Source: Marinicella litoralis | Lineage (GTDB): Bacteria > Pseudomonadota > Gammaproteobacteria > Xanthomonadales > Marinicellaceae | Reading direction: 5' to 3' | Length of the DNA stretch: 64,000 nucleotides | NCBI RefSeq assembly: GCF_002591915.1 | Contig: NZ_NIHB01000001.1 | Span: 163,805-227,804, forward strand | In this document: positions 35,209 through 43,806 of the stretch, one piece after another | How the letters are laid out: each line of letters begins with the position of its first letter | How positions within the stretch are numbered: the stretch's first letter is position 1 | Notes under the pieces: generated by a model | Seen by the model: the letters and a program-made list of their open reading frames with translations, nothing else | Databases searched by the model: none | What the model was told of the DNA's origin: nothing | Translations under genes and position numbers: made by a program

Positions 35209-35463
35209 ATGAAAGATTTGAATGCGAGTACATTGGGCAGCTATTCCAGCAACATGGCTGGCGAGTTGGTGGTGGACATGTGCACTGCCACTCATTTGAA
35301 TCTTGTTAGTCATTTCAATCATCTTGCCTTCCCATTCAACGAGTTTGTTGAATTTCAGTTTCACTTTCAACAAATGACAACCAACCACCAACAAAACACC
35401 GGTCATCTGGACACTTCCTTGAAGACTGTGGCTAACATCAATCAATGGGGATACGCTCGATGA
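35209..35463 (+). CDS. possible small leader ORF coupled to the cytochrome c gene
   Basis: 84 codons from the ATG at 35209 (a GTG at 35200 is also in frame). Its TGA overlaps the ATG of the cytochrome gene as ATGA, the arrangement of translationally coupled genes, and a good promoter lies just upstream. The product is rich in His, Asn and Phe, has no signal peptide, membrane helix or recognised domain, and the composition is not typical of a stable protein. It may be a true small gene, a leader peptide, or a chance frame in an untranslated leader. A minus-strand frame across the same stretch is equally open, which lowers confidence. Confidence 0.3.
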   Translation: MKDLNASTLGSYSSNMAGELVVDMCTATHLNLVSHFNHLAFPFNEFVEFQFHFQQMTTNHQQNTGHLDTSLKTVANINQWGYAR

Positions 35464-36785
35464 AAAAACGAAAATCATTCTTTGCAAAATGGCTCGGCAG
35501 AATATTTTGGGTGCTCATTCTTGGTGTCCTTGCTTATTCAATTTACGCTTACAATCCCAGTATAGAGCCGATGGCCGCCAACAGCCTGCCTACTTATGAT
35601 CCAGCAGTGATCGAAAGGGGACGTCAGATGGCCGCAGCCGGTTATTGCGCCGTCTGCCACACCGAGCAAGGTGGTGCGCCCTATGCCGGAAATTATGCCA
35701 TGGAGACAGGTTTCGGAACCATTTATTCGACCAACATCACACCTGACCGGGAACAAGGCATTGGACGCTGGTCAGAGGCGGCCTTTACCCGGGCCATGCG
35801 TGAAGGTGTTGATCGTGAGGGTCGACATTTATTCCCCGCCTTTCCTTACAACCATTTTGCCAAGATGAGTGAACAGGACATTGTTGCAATCTATGCCTAT
35901 ATCATGACACAAGTTCAACCAGTACAAGTGCCTCAGCGCAACAATGAACTGCCCTTTCCTTTGAATTGGCGTTACCTACAGGCCGGTTGGAAATTAATCT
36001 CAGTGGATCTCAAGCCATACCAGCCTGATCCTGAAAAATCTGCCCTGTGGAATCGAGGTGCCTATCTGGTGGAAGGTGTGACCCATTGCGGCGCCTGTCA
36101 CACGCCACGCAATGCCGTTGGTGCAGAACGCAACAGTGACAAATTCGAAGGAGCCATTATTGATGACTGGGTTGCACCCGCCTTGTCGGCGAACAACGAA
36201 TCTTCTTTGACATGGTCTGCAGCCGAATTCAGTGAGTATTTAAAGACAGGAGCCACCCGTCAACATGGTGTTGCCGTGGGCCCAATGGCACCCGTGGTAC
36301 ATGCTGGGCTGCGTGAATTGTCAGATAAAGACCTGACAGCCATTGGTATTTATCTCGCTGATTCAGCGGGCAGTGCGGACAGTGAAGCAACAAGCGCTGC
36401 CCTTATCGCTGCCAGCCTTGAACAAAGTAAACCACGCCAAAGCCATCGATGGGATACCGGAGAACGGCTTTACGCCACAGCCTGTGCATCATGCCATTAC
36501 AATGCAGAACAGATTGCCCTTGGGCGACCTGAGCTCGGAATCAATTCAGCCATACACCTCAAGCAACCGGATAATTTAATACACGTCATGTTGGATGGTG
36601 TGGACAACCAAGACGGGATTGCTGGTGTTGTGATGCCAGGATTTCGTGACGCATTGAGCGATCAAGAAATGGCATTGATTGCTGCCTATGTGCGCAGCTC
36701 CCGAACCGATAAAACGCCATGGCCCGAATTGCAGCAAAAGATTACTGAGATCCGAAAATCAACCCAATATAAGAGAGGAAATTAA
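35460..36785 (+). CDS. membrane-anchored tri-heme cytochrome c, electron acceptor of the molybdenum hydroxylase
   Basis: 441 residues. One N-terminal membrane helix (about residues 10-30) anchors a periplasmic chain with three CxxCH haem sites: CAVCH (near 62), CGACH (near 210) and CASCH (near 341). This is the layout of the cytochrome subunits of alcohol, aldehyde and nicotinate dehydrogenases. It would take electrons from the [2Fe-2S] subunit and pass them to the respiratory chain. The ATG at 35460 has GGGGA 9 nt upstream and was preferred to the in-frame ATG at 35445. It begins a three-gene set with visibly higher GC than the flanking genes. Confidence 0.9.
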   Translation: MKKRKSFFAKWLGRIFWVLILGVLAYSIYAYNPSIEPMAANSLPTYDPAVIERGRQMAAAGYCAVCHTEQGGAPYAGNYAMETGFGTIYSTNITPDREQGIGRWSEAAFTRAMREGVDREGRHLFPAFPYNHFAKMSEQDIVAIYAYIMTQVQPVQVPQRNNELPFPLNWRYLQAGWKLISVDLKPYQPDPEKSALWNRGAYLVEGVTHCGACHTPRNAVGAERNSDKFEGAIIDDWVAPALSANNESSLTWSAAEFSEYLKTGATRQHGVAVGPMAPVVHAGLRELSDKDLTAIGIYLADSAGSADSEATSAALIAASLEQSKPRQSHRWDTGERLYATACASCHYNAEQIALGRPELGINSAIHLKQPDNLIHVMLDGVDNQDGIAGVVMPGFRDALSDQEMALIAAYVRSSRTDKTPWPELQQKITEIRKSTQYKRGN

Positions 36786-36786
36786 C

Positions 36787-37248
36787 ATGATAAAGCTGAA
36801 AATTAATGGACGCGATGTTCAAGTTGACGCCGAGCCGGACACACCTCTGCTTTGGGCCATAAGAGATGAAGTTGGTTTAACAGGCACCAAGTTTGGTTGT
36901 GGTATCGGCATGTGTGGTGCCTGTACAGTACATGTAGGCGGCCAAGCCACTCGATCCTGCATCACCACACTCGCTTCAGTTGATGGCTCGGAAATCACCA
37001 CCATAGAAGGCCTGAATCCAGCAAACAATCATCCGCTGCAAGCAGCCTGGCAAGCACTGCGCGTTCCGCAATGCGGGTATTGTCAGTCCGGCCAAATCAT
37101 GCAAGCCGCCGCCTTGCTCAATGACATTCCCAACCCAAGCGATGATGACATCGATGCGGTCATGACAGGTAACCTCTGTCGCTGTATGACCTACCCTCGC
37201 ATCCGCCAAGCAGTCCGCCAAGCGGCCGCAGCCAAACGGGAGGTATAA
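36787..37248 (+). CDS. [2Fe-2S] subunit of a xanthine dehydrogenase family molybdenum hydroxylase (IorA-like)
   Basis: 153 residues, with two [2Fe-2S] clusters. The plant-ferredoxin-type site is [13 protein letters not shown] with a later Cys in TRSCITTL. The second, helical, cluster uses GYCQSGQI and GNLCRCMTY. This is the small subunit of isoquinoline oxidoreductase- and nicotinate dehydrogenase-type enzymes, relaying electrons from the molybdenum cofactor to the cytochrome. A frame extends 108 bp upstream, but the ATG at 36787 has a strong AGAGAGG site and gives the family N-terminus ([13 protein letters not shown]). It has no export signal of its own and is probably carried out with the Tat-tagged large subunit. 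It lies 4 bp before that gene. Confidence 0.92.
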   Translation: MIKLKINGRDVQVDAEPDTPLLWAIRDEVGLTGTKFGCGIGMCGACTVHVGGQATRSCITTLASVDGSEITTIEGLNPANNHPLQAAWQALRVPQCGYCQSGQIMQAAALLNDIPNPSDDDIDAVMTGNLCRCMTYPRIRQAVRQAAAAKREV

Positions 37249-37251
37249 ATT

Positions 37252-39570
37252 ATGTTCAAGCAGAAATTTTCTAAAAAAACGGGCGATTTATCCCAGCTGA
37301 CACGACGTGGTTTTCTCGTTGCGATGACGGCAACAGGCGCCATGTTTGGTTTTCGTGGACCGGCTCACGCGGCAATGACATTGTCTTCCTCTGAAGGCTT
37401 GCCAACAGGAACTGATGGTGAGACTTTTGAACCCACACTGTGGTATGGGATTGATCAAAACGGCCAAGTGAATGTCAATATCATCCGAGCAGAAATGGGA
37501 CAGCATGTGGGTACCGCCATTGCCCGAATACTGGCCGATGAGTTGGAAGTGAATTGGCAAGATGTCCAAATCACCCATGTTGATTCCGGTGAAAAATGGG
37601 GCTTAATGGTTACTGGCGGCAGTTGGTCGGTGTGGCAGAGTTGGCCCATTTATCGACAAGCTGGCGCGGCAGGACGCACAGCGCTGATAGCAGCCGCTGC
37701 GCAAAAATGGGGCATTGACCCCACTGAATGTCAGGCGCGAGGCGGTGTCATTACCGGCGGCGGAAAATCCATCAGCTATGGAGACATTGTAGCCACAGGT
37801 CTGTCACGCCGTTTTTCTGAAGACGAACTGAAAGCCTTGCCGCTCAAACCCAATTCAGAATTCCGACTGGTAGGCAAAGATGTGACGGCGCTGGATATAG
37901 CCAACAAAACCAATGGACAGGCGATTTACGGCATTGATGCCAAAATCAAAGGCATGGTATATGGTGTGCCTCTGTTGCCACCGACGCGCATTGGGTCCAG
38001 CGTGGTTTCCATTGATGACAGCGGCGCAGAAGGGATGAAAGGCTATCTGAAAACATTGCCATTGGATGACCCTTCTGGAACGGTACCTGGCTGGGTTGTG
38101 GTGCTTGGCACATCACTGATGGCCGCCAAAAAAGCCGCTCAACAAGTGGTGGTTAACTGGCGTGCCGGAGACACAGCGGCGGTATCTGAGGACGACATCC
38201 AAGCACACGCACGCCAATTGATTGACGACCCCAATGTGGGCGCCATACTGGATACCGGCAACACCGACACAGCCACTGCCTTCGAACAATCCAGCAGCAG
38301 CCTGGAAGCTGAATACACCACTTCTACTGTGCTGCATTTTCAGCTTGAACCAGTCAATGCCACCGCTTTTCGGAACGATGAGGGGGTTTGGGAAATTCAC
38401 ACTGGAAATCAGTGGCAATCGTTGATCTTGCCTGCCCTGGCCAAGGCACTGGCTGTTGCAGAGAATAAAGTCATCATGCGCACCTACATGCTGGGTGGTG
38501 GCTTTGGCAGGCGTTTGAATGGAGACTATGCCGTCCCCGCTGCCCTGGCGTCCAAAGCCATGGGCGGCAAACCAGTCAAATTGGTGTTGTTTCGTGAAGA
38601 TGATGCACTGTTTGACAGTCCCAGATCGCCGAGTGTACAAAAATTGCGCATGGCGTTTGACCAACAAAAATCCATTATTGGAATGGAACACCATGCCGCT
38701 GCCGGCTGGCCAACCCAAGTCATGGTCCCATCCTTCATGCCCAAAGGCACCAATGGAGTGCCATACGATCCTTTCGCTATCGATGGTGCTGATCACTGGT
38801 ACAGTGTAGGCGCTCAACTGGTTCGACCCATTTCCAATGACCTTGCCAACCGGACATTTCGTCCAGGTTGGTTGCGTTCGGTTGGGCCAGGCTGGACCCA
38901 TTTCGCGGTTGAAAGTTTTATGGACGAGGCTGCTCACAAGATCGGTGCCAATCCATTAACATTCAGGTTGGATCACTTGATTGCCGAAGGCTACAATGCA
39001 GGGTCTGCACCCAACGCAGTGGGGGGCGCAGCCCGCCAAGCGGCGGTACTCAAAAGGGTGGCCACCCTGTCAAACTATAACAGTGCTGAACTCGAAAAAG
39101 ACACGGCCATTGGCATAGCCACAACCTTTGGTCAATCTCGCACCATGCCAACCTGGGTGGGTGGCGCCGTGAAAGTGCATGTTGACCGCGCTTCAGGGGT
39201 GGTCAATGTGCAGAAAGTTTGGTTGGTGTTTGATTGTGGAACAGTGATTGATCCAGACGGTGCACGCGCGCAATGTGAAGGCGCCGCACTGTGGGGCTTG
39301 TCCATGGCGCTTTATGAAGGCACCCGCATCGAAAACAGCAATGTGCGTGATCGCAATTTGAACACCTACACACCGCTGCGCATGATTGATACACCAGAGA
39401 TGGAAATCGAATTCATCGAATCTACTGAGGCACCTGTAGGTCTCGGCGAACCAGGGACAACCGTGATTGCTCCGGCCATTGCCAACGCCATCTACAACGC
39501 CGTTGGTGTAAGGATGCGTCACTTGCCAATTTCACCCAATGACATATTAGCCGCTCTGTCTGAATCTTGA
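37252..39570 (+). CDS. Tat-exported molybdopterin-binding subunit, xanthine dehydrogenase family (IorB-like)
   Basis: 772 residues. A twin-arginine signal, LTRRGFLVAMTATGAM, ends about residue 40 (AHA), so the folded enzyme acts in the periplasm. The molybdenum-cofactor domains contain GQHVGTAIARILADEL, YMLGGGFGRRLNGDY and, near residue 731, GLGEPGTT with the expected catalytic glutamate. With the [2Fe-2S] and cytochrome c subunits it forms a hydroxylase or aldehyde oxidase. Isoquinoline 1-oxidoreductase is the best-known relative, but the substrate cannot be told from sequence. No MoCo-sulfurase or XdhC/CoxI-type maturation gene is adjacent, so maturation relies on genes elsewhere. Confidence 0.9.
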   Translation: MFKQKFSKKTGDLSQLTRRGFLVAMTATGAMFGFRGPAHAAMTLSSSEGLPTGTDGETFEPTLWYGIDQNGQVNVNIIRAEMGQHVGTAIARILADELEVNWQDVQITHVDSGEKWGLMVTGGSWSVWQSWPIYRQAGAAGRTALIAAAAQKWGIDPTECQARGGVITGGGKSISYGDIVATGLSRRFSEDELKALPLKPNSEFRLVGKDVTALDIANKTNGQAIYGIDAKIKGMVYGVPLLPPTRIGSSVVSIDDSGAEGMKGYLKTLPLDDPSGTVPGWVVVLGTSLMAAKKAAQQVVVNWRAGDTAAVSEDDIQAHARQLIDDPNVGAILDTGNTDTATAFEQSSSSLEAEYTTSTVLHFQLEPVNATAFRNDEGVWEIHTGNQWQSLILPALAKALAVAENKVIMRTYMLGGGFGRRLNGDYAVPAALASKAMGGKPVKLVLFREDDALFDSPRSPSVQKLRMAFDQQKSIIGMEHHAAAGWPTQVMVPSFMPKGTNGVPYDPFAIDGADHWYSVGAQLVRPISNDLANRTFRPGWLRSVGPGWTHFAVESFMDEAAHKIGANPLTFRLDHLIAEGYNAGSAPNAVGGAARQAAVLKRVATLSNYNSAELEKDTAIGIATTFGQSRTMPTWVGGAVKVHVDRASGVVNVQKVWLVFDCGTVIDPDGARAQCEGAALWGLSMALYEGTRIENSNVRDRNLNTYTPLRMIDTPEMEIEFIESTEAPVGLGEPGTTVIAPAIANAIYNAVGVRMRHLPISPNDILAALSES

Positions 39571-39584
39571 TACAAGCATTCAGA
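39559..39584 (+). terminator. weak hairpin at the end of the molybdenum hydroxylase operon
   Basis: TCTGAAT (39559-39565) pairs with ATTCAGA (39578-39584) across the stop codon. Only two T follow, so at best a weak terminator between convergent genes. Confidence 0.25.
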
Positions 39585-39662
39585 TTGGCGTGTCTGAGGG
39601 CGTATGGCTTTTGTGTGTTGAATTTTAAAACCAAATTTGGCTTAAGCACTATTGTTGTGGTG

Positions 39663-40082
39663 TCACCAACTGCCTGTGTTTTCCATTGATTTCCACGGCT
39701 CTTGGATGGGCAATGAATCGCCTTGTTGGAGCAGTTCAATGGAAATGTTATCCGGTGACCTGACAAATGCCATGTGACCGTCTCTGGGTGGTCGATTAAT
39801 CACCACACCTTGGTCCATCAGTTTTTGACAGTACGCATAGATGTTCTCGACCGAATAAGCCAAATGGCCAAAGTTCCTGCCCTCAGAATAGCCACTTTCA
39901 TCCCAGTTGTGGGTCAACTCCAGCATCGCCGATTCATCTCCGGGTGCGTGCAGAAAAACCAAGGTAAACCGACCGGCCTCCACATCGCGTCGACTGTGTT
40001 CAACCAAGCCAATTTTGTTGACATAAAAATCCAGTGATTCATCCAGATCACTGACCCGCACCATGGTGTGTAAATATTTCAT
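39663..40082 (-). CDS. gloA: lactoylglutathione lyase (glyoxalase I)
   Basis: 139 residues of the VOC fold, the size of bacterial GloA. The four metal ligands are visible: His in LHTMVRV (near residue 5), Glu in AMLELTHNWD, His in FGHLAYSV and Glu in SIELLQ. It converts the hemithioacetal of methylglyoxal and glutathione into lactoylglutathione in the cytoplasm. The C-terminal dozen residues extend a little past the usual end. It overlaps the stop region of the amidohydrolase gene by 4 bp, so the two are probably cotranscribed. Confidence 0.9.
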   Translation of the reverse strand: MKYLHTMVRVSDLDESLDFYVNKIGLVEHSRRDVEAGRFTLVFLHAPGDESAMLELTHNWDESGYSEGRNFGHLAYSVENIYAYCQKLMDQGVVINRPPRDGHMAFVRSPDNISIELLQQGDSLPIQEPWKSMENTGSW

Positions 40083-41560
40083 TTTGTTTCTACCAAATAA
40101 TTAACCTTGTTTTTTTGACGCGATGCCTTAACTTGATCTCTGACTGCTTTCAGCATGGTCGGCGCATGATAAGGAATACCGTCTTTAAGGGTCCAAACAA
40201 TACCGCCGGTACTGTCATCACCGGTCAATGGTTTGATGTTTCTGGGCCACAACACCGACAAATCTGCCATCGGGTTACCATTAACGATCACCATGTCTGC
40301 CACATAGCCGGTTCTGATTTGGCCCAATTTATCACCTTGACCCAAGACTTGAGCCGCGTTAACCGTGGCATGTTTCAACACTTCTAAGGGGTGAAACCCT
40401 GCTTCTTGGTGCAATTGCAGCTCTCTCAAGTAACCAAAACCGAACAATTGGTAAATATAACCTGCGTCTTCACCAGCTGTGATGAGGCCGCCTTGGTTTG
40501 AAAATTCTCGCAATGCTTTGAACCACAGCTGGTAATTGTTTTTCCAAAACACTTCATCGGTGGTGGTCCAGCCCCAAAAGAATGAACCGTGTGAATCGGC
40601 GCTGGGTTCAAAGAATTTTTCTAAACCTGGGTGTAAATAATCTTTAAACCAAGGCGATGAAGTCGCCCTTTGTAAATCCCTAGATGCCTCATAAATCACC
40701 AAAGTCGGGTTCCAAGCCACGCCAGCTTCAGCCATGCCTTTTAATACCGCACTCAATTTGTCTTGGTCGGCCTCGCGCCACAAGCGTCCGGCGTACCTGA
40801 AACGATGCAGCTCATTGGAATAGTTCATGTCTGGTGGAAAGTGCTGTACCCCGTGTAATGCGGCATCTGGTACGCCATACCAGTGTTCAATGCTGGTGGT
40901 GCCCGCTTTGATGTTGTCCCATGCGTTCATGTCCTCAACACCCACATGATTGGCCACTTTTAAACCATAAGCCTTGGCTATTTTTGACGCGGCCACAAAG
41001 GTTTGCTTGTCCATCATGCCAAACTTCAAGCCGTCCACGTCTTGTTTACTGTAATCACCGATGATTTTTTTCAAATCTTTTTCACTGTGGTTACCCCAGA
41101 TACCTGGATAAGCAAAAATCCTGGGAGCAATGATTTGATGCTGGGCGCTTTTTTCTCTTTCTTGTAAGGTTACAACCAAATCACTGCCCAAATCTCTGAC
41201 GGTGGTGATACCACTGGCCAGCCACAAATAATGTTGGTATGGCTGAGCCATATCCATCCCTGCCCGCTGGTACATGCTGTGAGCATGCATGTTGATGAAA
41301 CCTGGTAATACATAGCCACCGTTGGCGTCTAACTGTTGAATTTCAGAGCGTCTGAGTGTTGAATCAGCTCGACTGCTTATTATGTTGTGAATCAACCCAC
41401 CTTTGATGTGTAGGTCATAAGGTCCTTCGGCAGGCGTACCCACACCGACAACCACCATCGCATTGGTGACCAGCAACTCATCGTGTTGTTGGTTATGAAG
41501 TGACACTTCAGCAGACAAAGCTGAGGCCCAAAATAATGACATTAAAACCATGGTTCGCAT
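40079..41560 (-). CDS. exported amidohydrolase family metal-dependent hydrolase
   Basis: 493 residues from the ATG at 41560, which yields the signal peptide MRTMVLMSLFWASALSA; the frame is open 48 bp further. The amidohydrolase core shows GFINMHAHSMYQ (HxH metal site, near 90), VANHVGVED (near 202), TSIEHWYG (near 222) and TAGEDAGY (Asp near 360). It is related to imidazolonepropionase-like and prolidase-like periplasmic hydrolases, but the substrate is not evident. It is divergent from the His/Asn/Tyr-rich secreted protein; a perfect dyad lies between the two starts. Confidence 0.85.
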   Translation of the reverse strand: MRTMVLMSLFWASALSAEVSLHNQQHDELLVTNAMVVVGVGTPAEGPYDLHIKGGLIHNIISSRADSTLRRSEIQQLDANGGYVLPGFINMHAHSMYQRAGMDMAQPYQHYLWLASGITTVRDLGSDLVVTLQEREKSAQHQIIAPRIFAYPGIWGNHSEKDLKKIIGDYSKQDVDGLKFGMMDKQTFVAASKIAKAYGLKVANHVGVEDMNAWDNIKAGTTSIEHWYGVPDAALHGVQHFPPDMNYSNELHRFRYAGRLWREADQDKLSAVLKGMAEAGVAWNPTLVIYEASRDLQRATSSPWFKDYLHPGLEKFFEPSADSHGSFFWGWTTTDEVFWKNNYQLWFKALREFSNQGGLITAGEDAGYIYQLFGFGYLRELQLHQEAGFHPLEVLKHATVNAAQVLGQGDKLGQIRTGYVADMVIVNGNPMADLSVLWPRNIKPLTGDDSTGGIVWTLKDGIPYHAPTMLKAVRDQVKASRQKNKVNYLVETK

Positions 41561-41609
41561 AATCTTTTGACCAATTAAAAGCCCATAGATTGTAACAACT
41601 GCCCACACA

Positions 41610-41636
41610 TTTAACCAGTCAAGACCGCTGGTTAAA
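41610..41636. promoter_or_regulatory. perfect 9-bp dyad between divergent genes
   Basis: TTTAACCAG and CTGGTTAAA flank a 9-base centre. The dyad lies 50 bp from the amidohydrolase start and 93 bp from the start of the secreted protein gene. With no T-run it does not look like a terminator; an operator for a dimeric regulator is the better guess. Confidence 0.45.
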
Positions 41637-41728
41637 CTTAACCCATTCTGAACGTGTTTGAGACATTCAGTTTCGATTCAGTCACAACCTGTAAATTGGA
41701 TCTCACAGTAACAACAGGAGATTCAACC

Positions 41729-42439
41729 ATGAGATCTTTGAAAACATATTTGACCTTAACCACTTTGGTATTCAGCCTTTCAGCCGCAGCGGCCGATCGC
41801 TCCAGAGATGGCGGGCGATACGATACAAACAAGTCGCATAGAAATCACGTTCAGAGCAACAAGCATTTCAATGACAATCGCAAAAACATCAAGCAGAAGC
41901 ATTATCAAGGCGCGCACAACAGCCGCCAAGAAGTACATAGCAGCAAACACCGCGGTGGTAACCACAACAGAAACCATCAATACAGCCACAACAACAATGG
42001 CTTCAATGGTGATTACCGCAACAACAGGCGGTTTGATAGCAGCAATCGCCACTATAACAGCAGCCGCCATGATAATCATGGCTACAACAGCCACCGAAAC
42101 TACGGTAACCACGGTTACATTTCTCACAATTATTACTACCCTAAGAAGTATTATAAAAAGTGGAAAAAACAAAACCGCCGCTATTGGAAAAAGAAATACC
42201 GTCAATTTTATCACTACAACGCTTATTCAAATAACCAATACCGATACCAACCATTGCGTGGTTTAGGCCACTACTTTGAACGCCAGGGATACGGTTATGG
42301 CCATTGGCATGAAGGCATGTGGTGTAGAGACTATCATGATGAATATTTTTACCGCAACTACTACAGCTACTATCCATACAACGATGGTTGGAGACATGGC
42401 GACGGTGACTTCGGCATCTGGTTCAGCTTTAACTTATAA
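41729..42439 (+). CDS. secreted His/Asn/Tyr/Arg-rich low-complexity protein
   Basis: 236 residues. The ATG at 41729 has an AGGAG site 8 nt upstream and starts a signal peptide (MRSLKTYLTLTTLVFSLSAAAA-D). The mature chain is dominated by Asn, His, Tyr, Arg and Ser (HNRNHQYSHNNNGFNGDYRN and similar), then a Lys/Tyr-rich part (YYPKKYYKKWKKQNRRYWKK) and a C-terminal aromatic segment with two Trp-His pairs. It has one cysteine. Such composition suggests metal binding, a matrix protein or a phase-separating polymer; no family is recognised. The repeat-like codon pattern leaves long open frames on both strands, which are shadows. An intrinsic terminator follows. Confidence 0.7.
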   Translation: MRSLKTYLTLTTLVFSLSAAAADRSRDGGRYDTNKSHRNHVQSNKHFNDNRKNIKQKHYQGAHNSRQEVHSSKHRGGNHNRNHQYSHNNNGFNGDYRNNRRFDSSNRHYNSSRHDNHGYNSHRNYGNHGYISHNYYYPKKYYKKWKKQNRRYWKKKYRQFYHYNAYSNNQYRYQPLRGLGHYFERQGYGYGHWHEGMWCRDYHDEYFYRNYYSYYPYNDGWRHGDGDFGIWFSFNL

Positions 42440-42458
42440 ACAATCACTTGACCCACAC

Positions 42459-42484
42459 AAGGGCCCAGCACGGGCCCTTTTTTA
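42459..42484 (+). terminator. intrinsic terminator after the His/Asn-rich protein
   Basis: AAGGGCCC and GGGCCCTT form a perfect 8-bp GC-rich stem with a 5-nt loop, followed by a T-run to 42483. Confidence 0.9.
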
Positions 42485-42582
42485 ATGCCCTAAACAGAAT
42501 TTGTGGCTTGGGCATTGTTTAAGCCCTACTGAATACTGTGGTTTTTCTGCCCTATTTTATTTTTCAACGGTAAAATAGGCGC

Positions 42583-42996
42583 ATGAAAAGTACCGTTGAT
42601 AGCCGCCTTGAAGCCGATAGCCATGCATTGTTTGATTGGAAAAACTGTCATTTGAGGCTCCACAAGAACGCCAGTTTGCCTTGGCTGATCATCATTCCAC
42701 ACACCGATGAAATTGAGTTTTGTGACTTAAACCATCAACTTCAACGAGAAATCACTGCCATCAGCCACGTGATTGGCAGGCATTTTAAATCTGCTTGTGG
42801 CGCTGAAAAAATCAACTTTGCTGCCATTGGTAATGTGGTGCAACAATTACACATTCATGTGATTGGCAGACACCGCAACGACCCACTCTGGCCTGATGTG
42901 GTTTGGGGTAATGTATTACCTGACCAAACCTACCACCCTGATAAATTAACAGCCATCAGCGCCACTTTTAAAAACTTATTGGCAACTGAGTCATGA
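42583..42996 (+). CDS. HIT family hydrolase (diadenosine tetraphosphate hydrolase-like)
   Basis: 137 residues. The signature is QLHIHVIGRHRNDPLWP near residue 87, a HIT variant in which the third position of the triad is not His; it matches the QLHxHVxxRxxxDxxWP subgroup. A second block, WLIIIPHTDEIEF, lies in the N-terminal half. These enzymes hydrolyse nucleotide conjugates such as Ap4A. Its stop overlaps the start of the K+ channel gene as ATGA, so the two are translationally coupled. Family certain, substrate inferred. Confidence 0.85.
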   Translation: MKSTVDSRLEADSHALFDWKNCHLRLHKNASLPWLIIIPHTDEIEFCDLNHQLQREITAISHVIGRHFKSACGAEKINFAAIGNVVQQLHIHVIGRHRNDPLWPDVVWGNVLPDQTYHPDKLTAISATFKNLLATES

Positions 42997-43421
42997 TTTT
43001 TTGGGTTTCTTTTATCAACAGCTGTGTGGTCGCATTGGTGGTGATGATTCATTATGGGTTCCTGTTCCAGTTATCCAGAATATTGCCCCGGTTAAAAATC
43101 AAACCCCGCTTTACCCTGGTGTTGGGGGTGTTTGGTGCCTTATTGGCCCACACCATAGAAGTCTGGGTATTTGCCACCGCCTATTATTGGAAACTGAAGT
43201 TTGCTGCCTTTGGATCTTTTGAAGGTAATTTTGATGGCAGCTGGCTGGATTGTACCTATATTTCGTTCACCACATTCACCACCTTGGGGTTTGGTGACAT
43301 TGTGCCCCTTGGCCACATTCGATTTTTGGTGGGCATCGAATCACTGACTGGTTTGGTATTGATCACTTGGTCTGCTTCTTTTCTGTTTTATGAAATGCAG
43401 AAGTATTGGAAAGTCAAATAA
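42993..43421 (+). CDS. small potassium-channel family membrane protein
   Basis: 142 residues with about three membrane helices and a pore loop. TFTTLGFGDIVPLG (near residue 97) matches the K+ selectivity filter, with GFGD in place of GYGD, a common bacterial variant. There is no RCK or cyclic-nucleotide domain, so it is a minimal Ion_trans_2-type channel. It is encoded in a 4-bp overlap with the HIT hydrolase, a pairing that may link nucleotide signalling to ion flux, though that is speculation. Confidence 0.85.
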   Translation: MIFWVSFINSCVVALVVMIHYGFLFQLSRILPRLKIKPRFTLVLGVFGALLAHTIEVWVFATAYYWKLKFAAFGSFEGNFDGSWLDCTYISFTTFTTLGFGDIVPLGHIRFLVGIESLTGLVLITWSASFLFYEMQKYWKVK

Positions 43422-43501
43422 GCACCATCAAACATACTTACCAGCCAAGGCCTTCACCCTTTAATTTAACAACATGACTGATAACTGGGCCGTAACTTCG
43501 T

Positions 43502-43765
43502 GCTCAAAGCTCGACCCATCACCACTTTTTCGGTGAACCCACCGGCGGTTCGGTGGAAGGCCCCACCGCGGGCATCTTGTTCTTTATGAAATTACCAGCC
43601 AGTGACATCACCACCCGCATCCCGATGTTTCGCCAATACAATGATGTCGAGAATTTCGAACCCGGTATGGGCCTCACCCCCGATGTGTTCGCCACCCAAA
43701 CAAAAAGTGATTTGCTCAAAGGGGTCGACACCATCTTGAAAGCGGCCAAACAATGGACTGAATAA
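43502..43765 (+). pseudogene. C-terminal remnant of an S41 family (C-terminal processing) peptidase
   Basis: About 87 codons of open frame, preceded by an in-frame stop at 43493. The product contains FGEPTGGSVEGPTAGILFF and then MFRQYNDVENFEPGMGLTPD, which match the end of S41 tail-specific proteases and their relatives. The catalytic Ser/Lys part of the domain and the whole N-terminal region are missing, and there is no ribosome site, so the gene is a truncated leftover. It is followed at once by a strong hairpin. The deletion lies between the K+ channel gene and the RHS locus and may mark rearrangement there. Confidence 0.75.
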
Positions 43766-43770
43766 TTTCA

Positions 43771-43806
43771 CAGCAAGGCCGCTGTTTCAACCTGTGGCCT
43801 TGCTGA
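43771..43806 (+). terminator. hairpin after the S41 remnant
   Basis: CAGCAAGGCC and GGCCTTGCTG form a perfect 10-bp stem with a loop of about 15 nt, followed only by ATTTATG. It is probably the old terminator of the lost peptidase gene. Confidence 0.6.

Noticed and set aside
35173..35487. 104-codon minus-strand ORF opposite the small leader ORF
   Set aside because: It ends across the promoter-like region, has no ribosome site and shows no known family. The plus-strand frame fits the operon better, though both are uncertain.
38113..38937. 274-codon minus-strand ORF in the molybdopterin subunit
   Set aside because: A GC-rich coding sequence often leaves the reverse strand open; the translation resembles no family and the plus-strand protein is certain.
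41780..42266. Long open frames on both strands over the His/Asn-rich gene
   Set aside because: They arise from biased AAC/CAC/TAC-type codons in the real gene; the Val/Ile-rich and Thr-rich translations are shadows.
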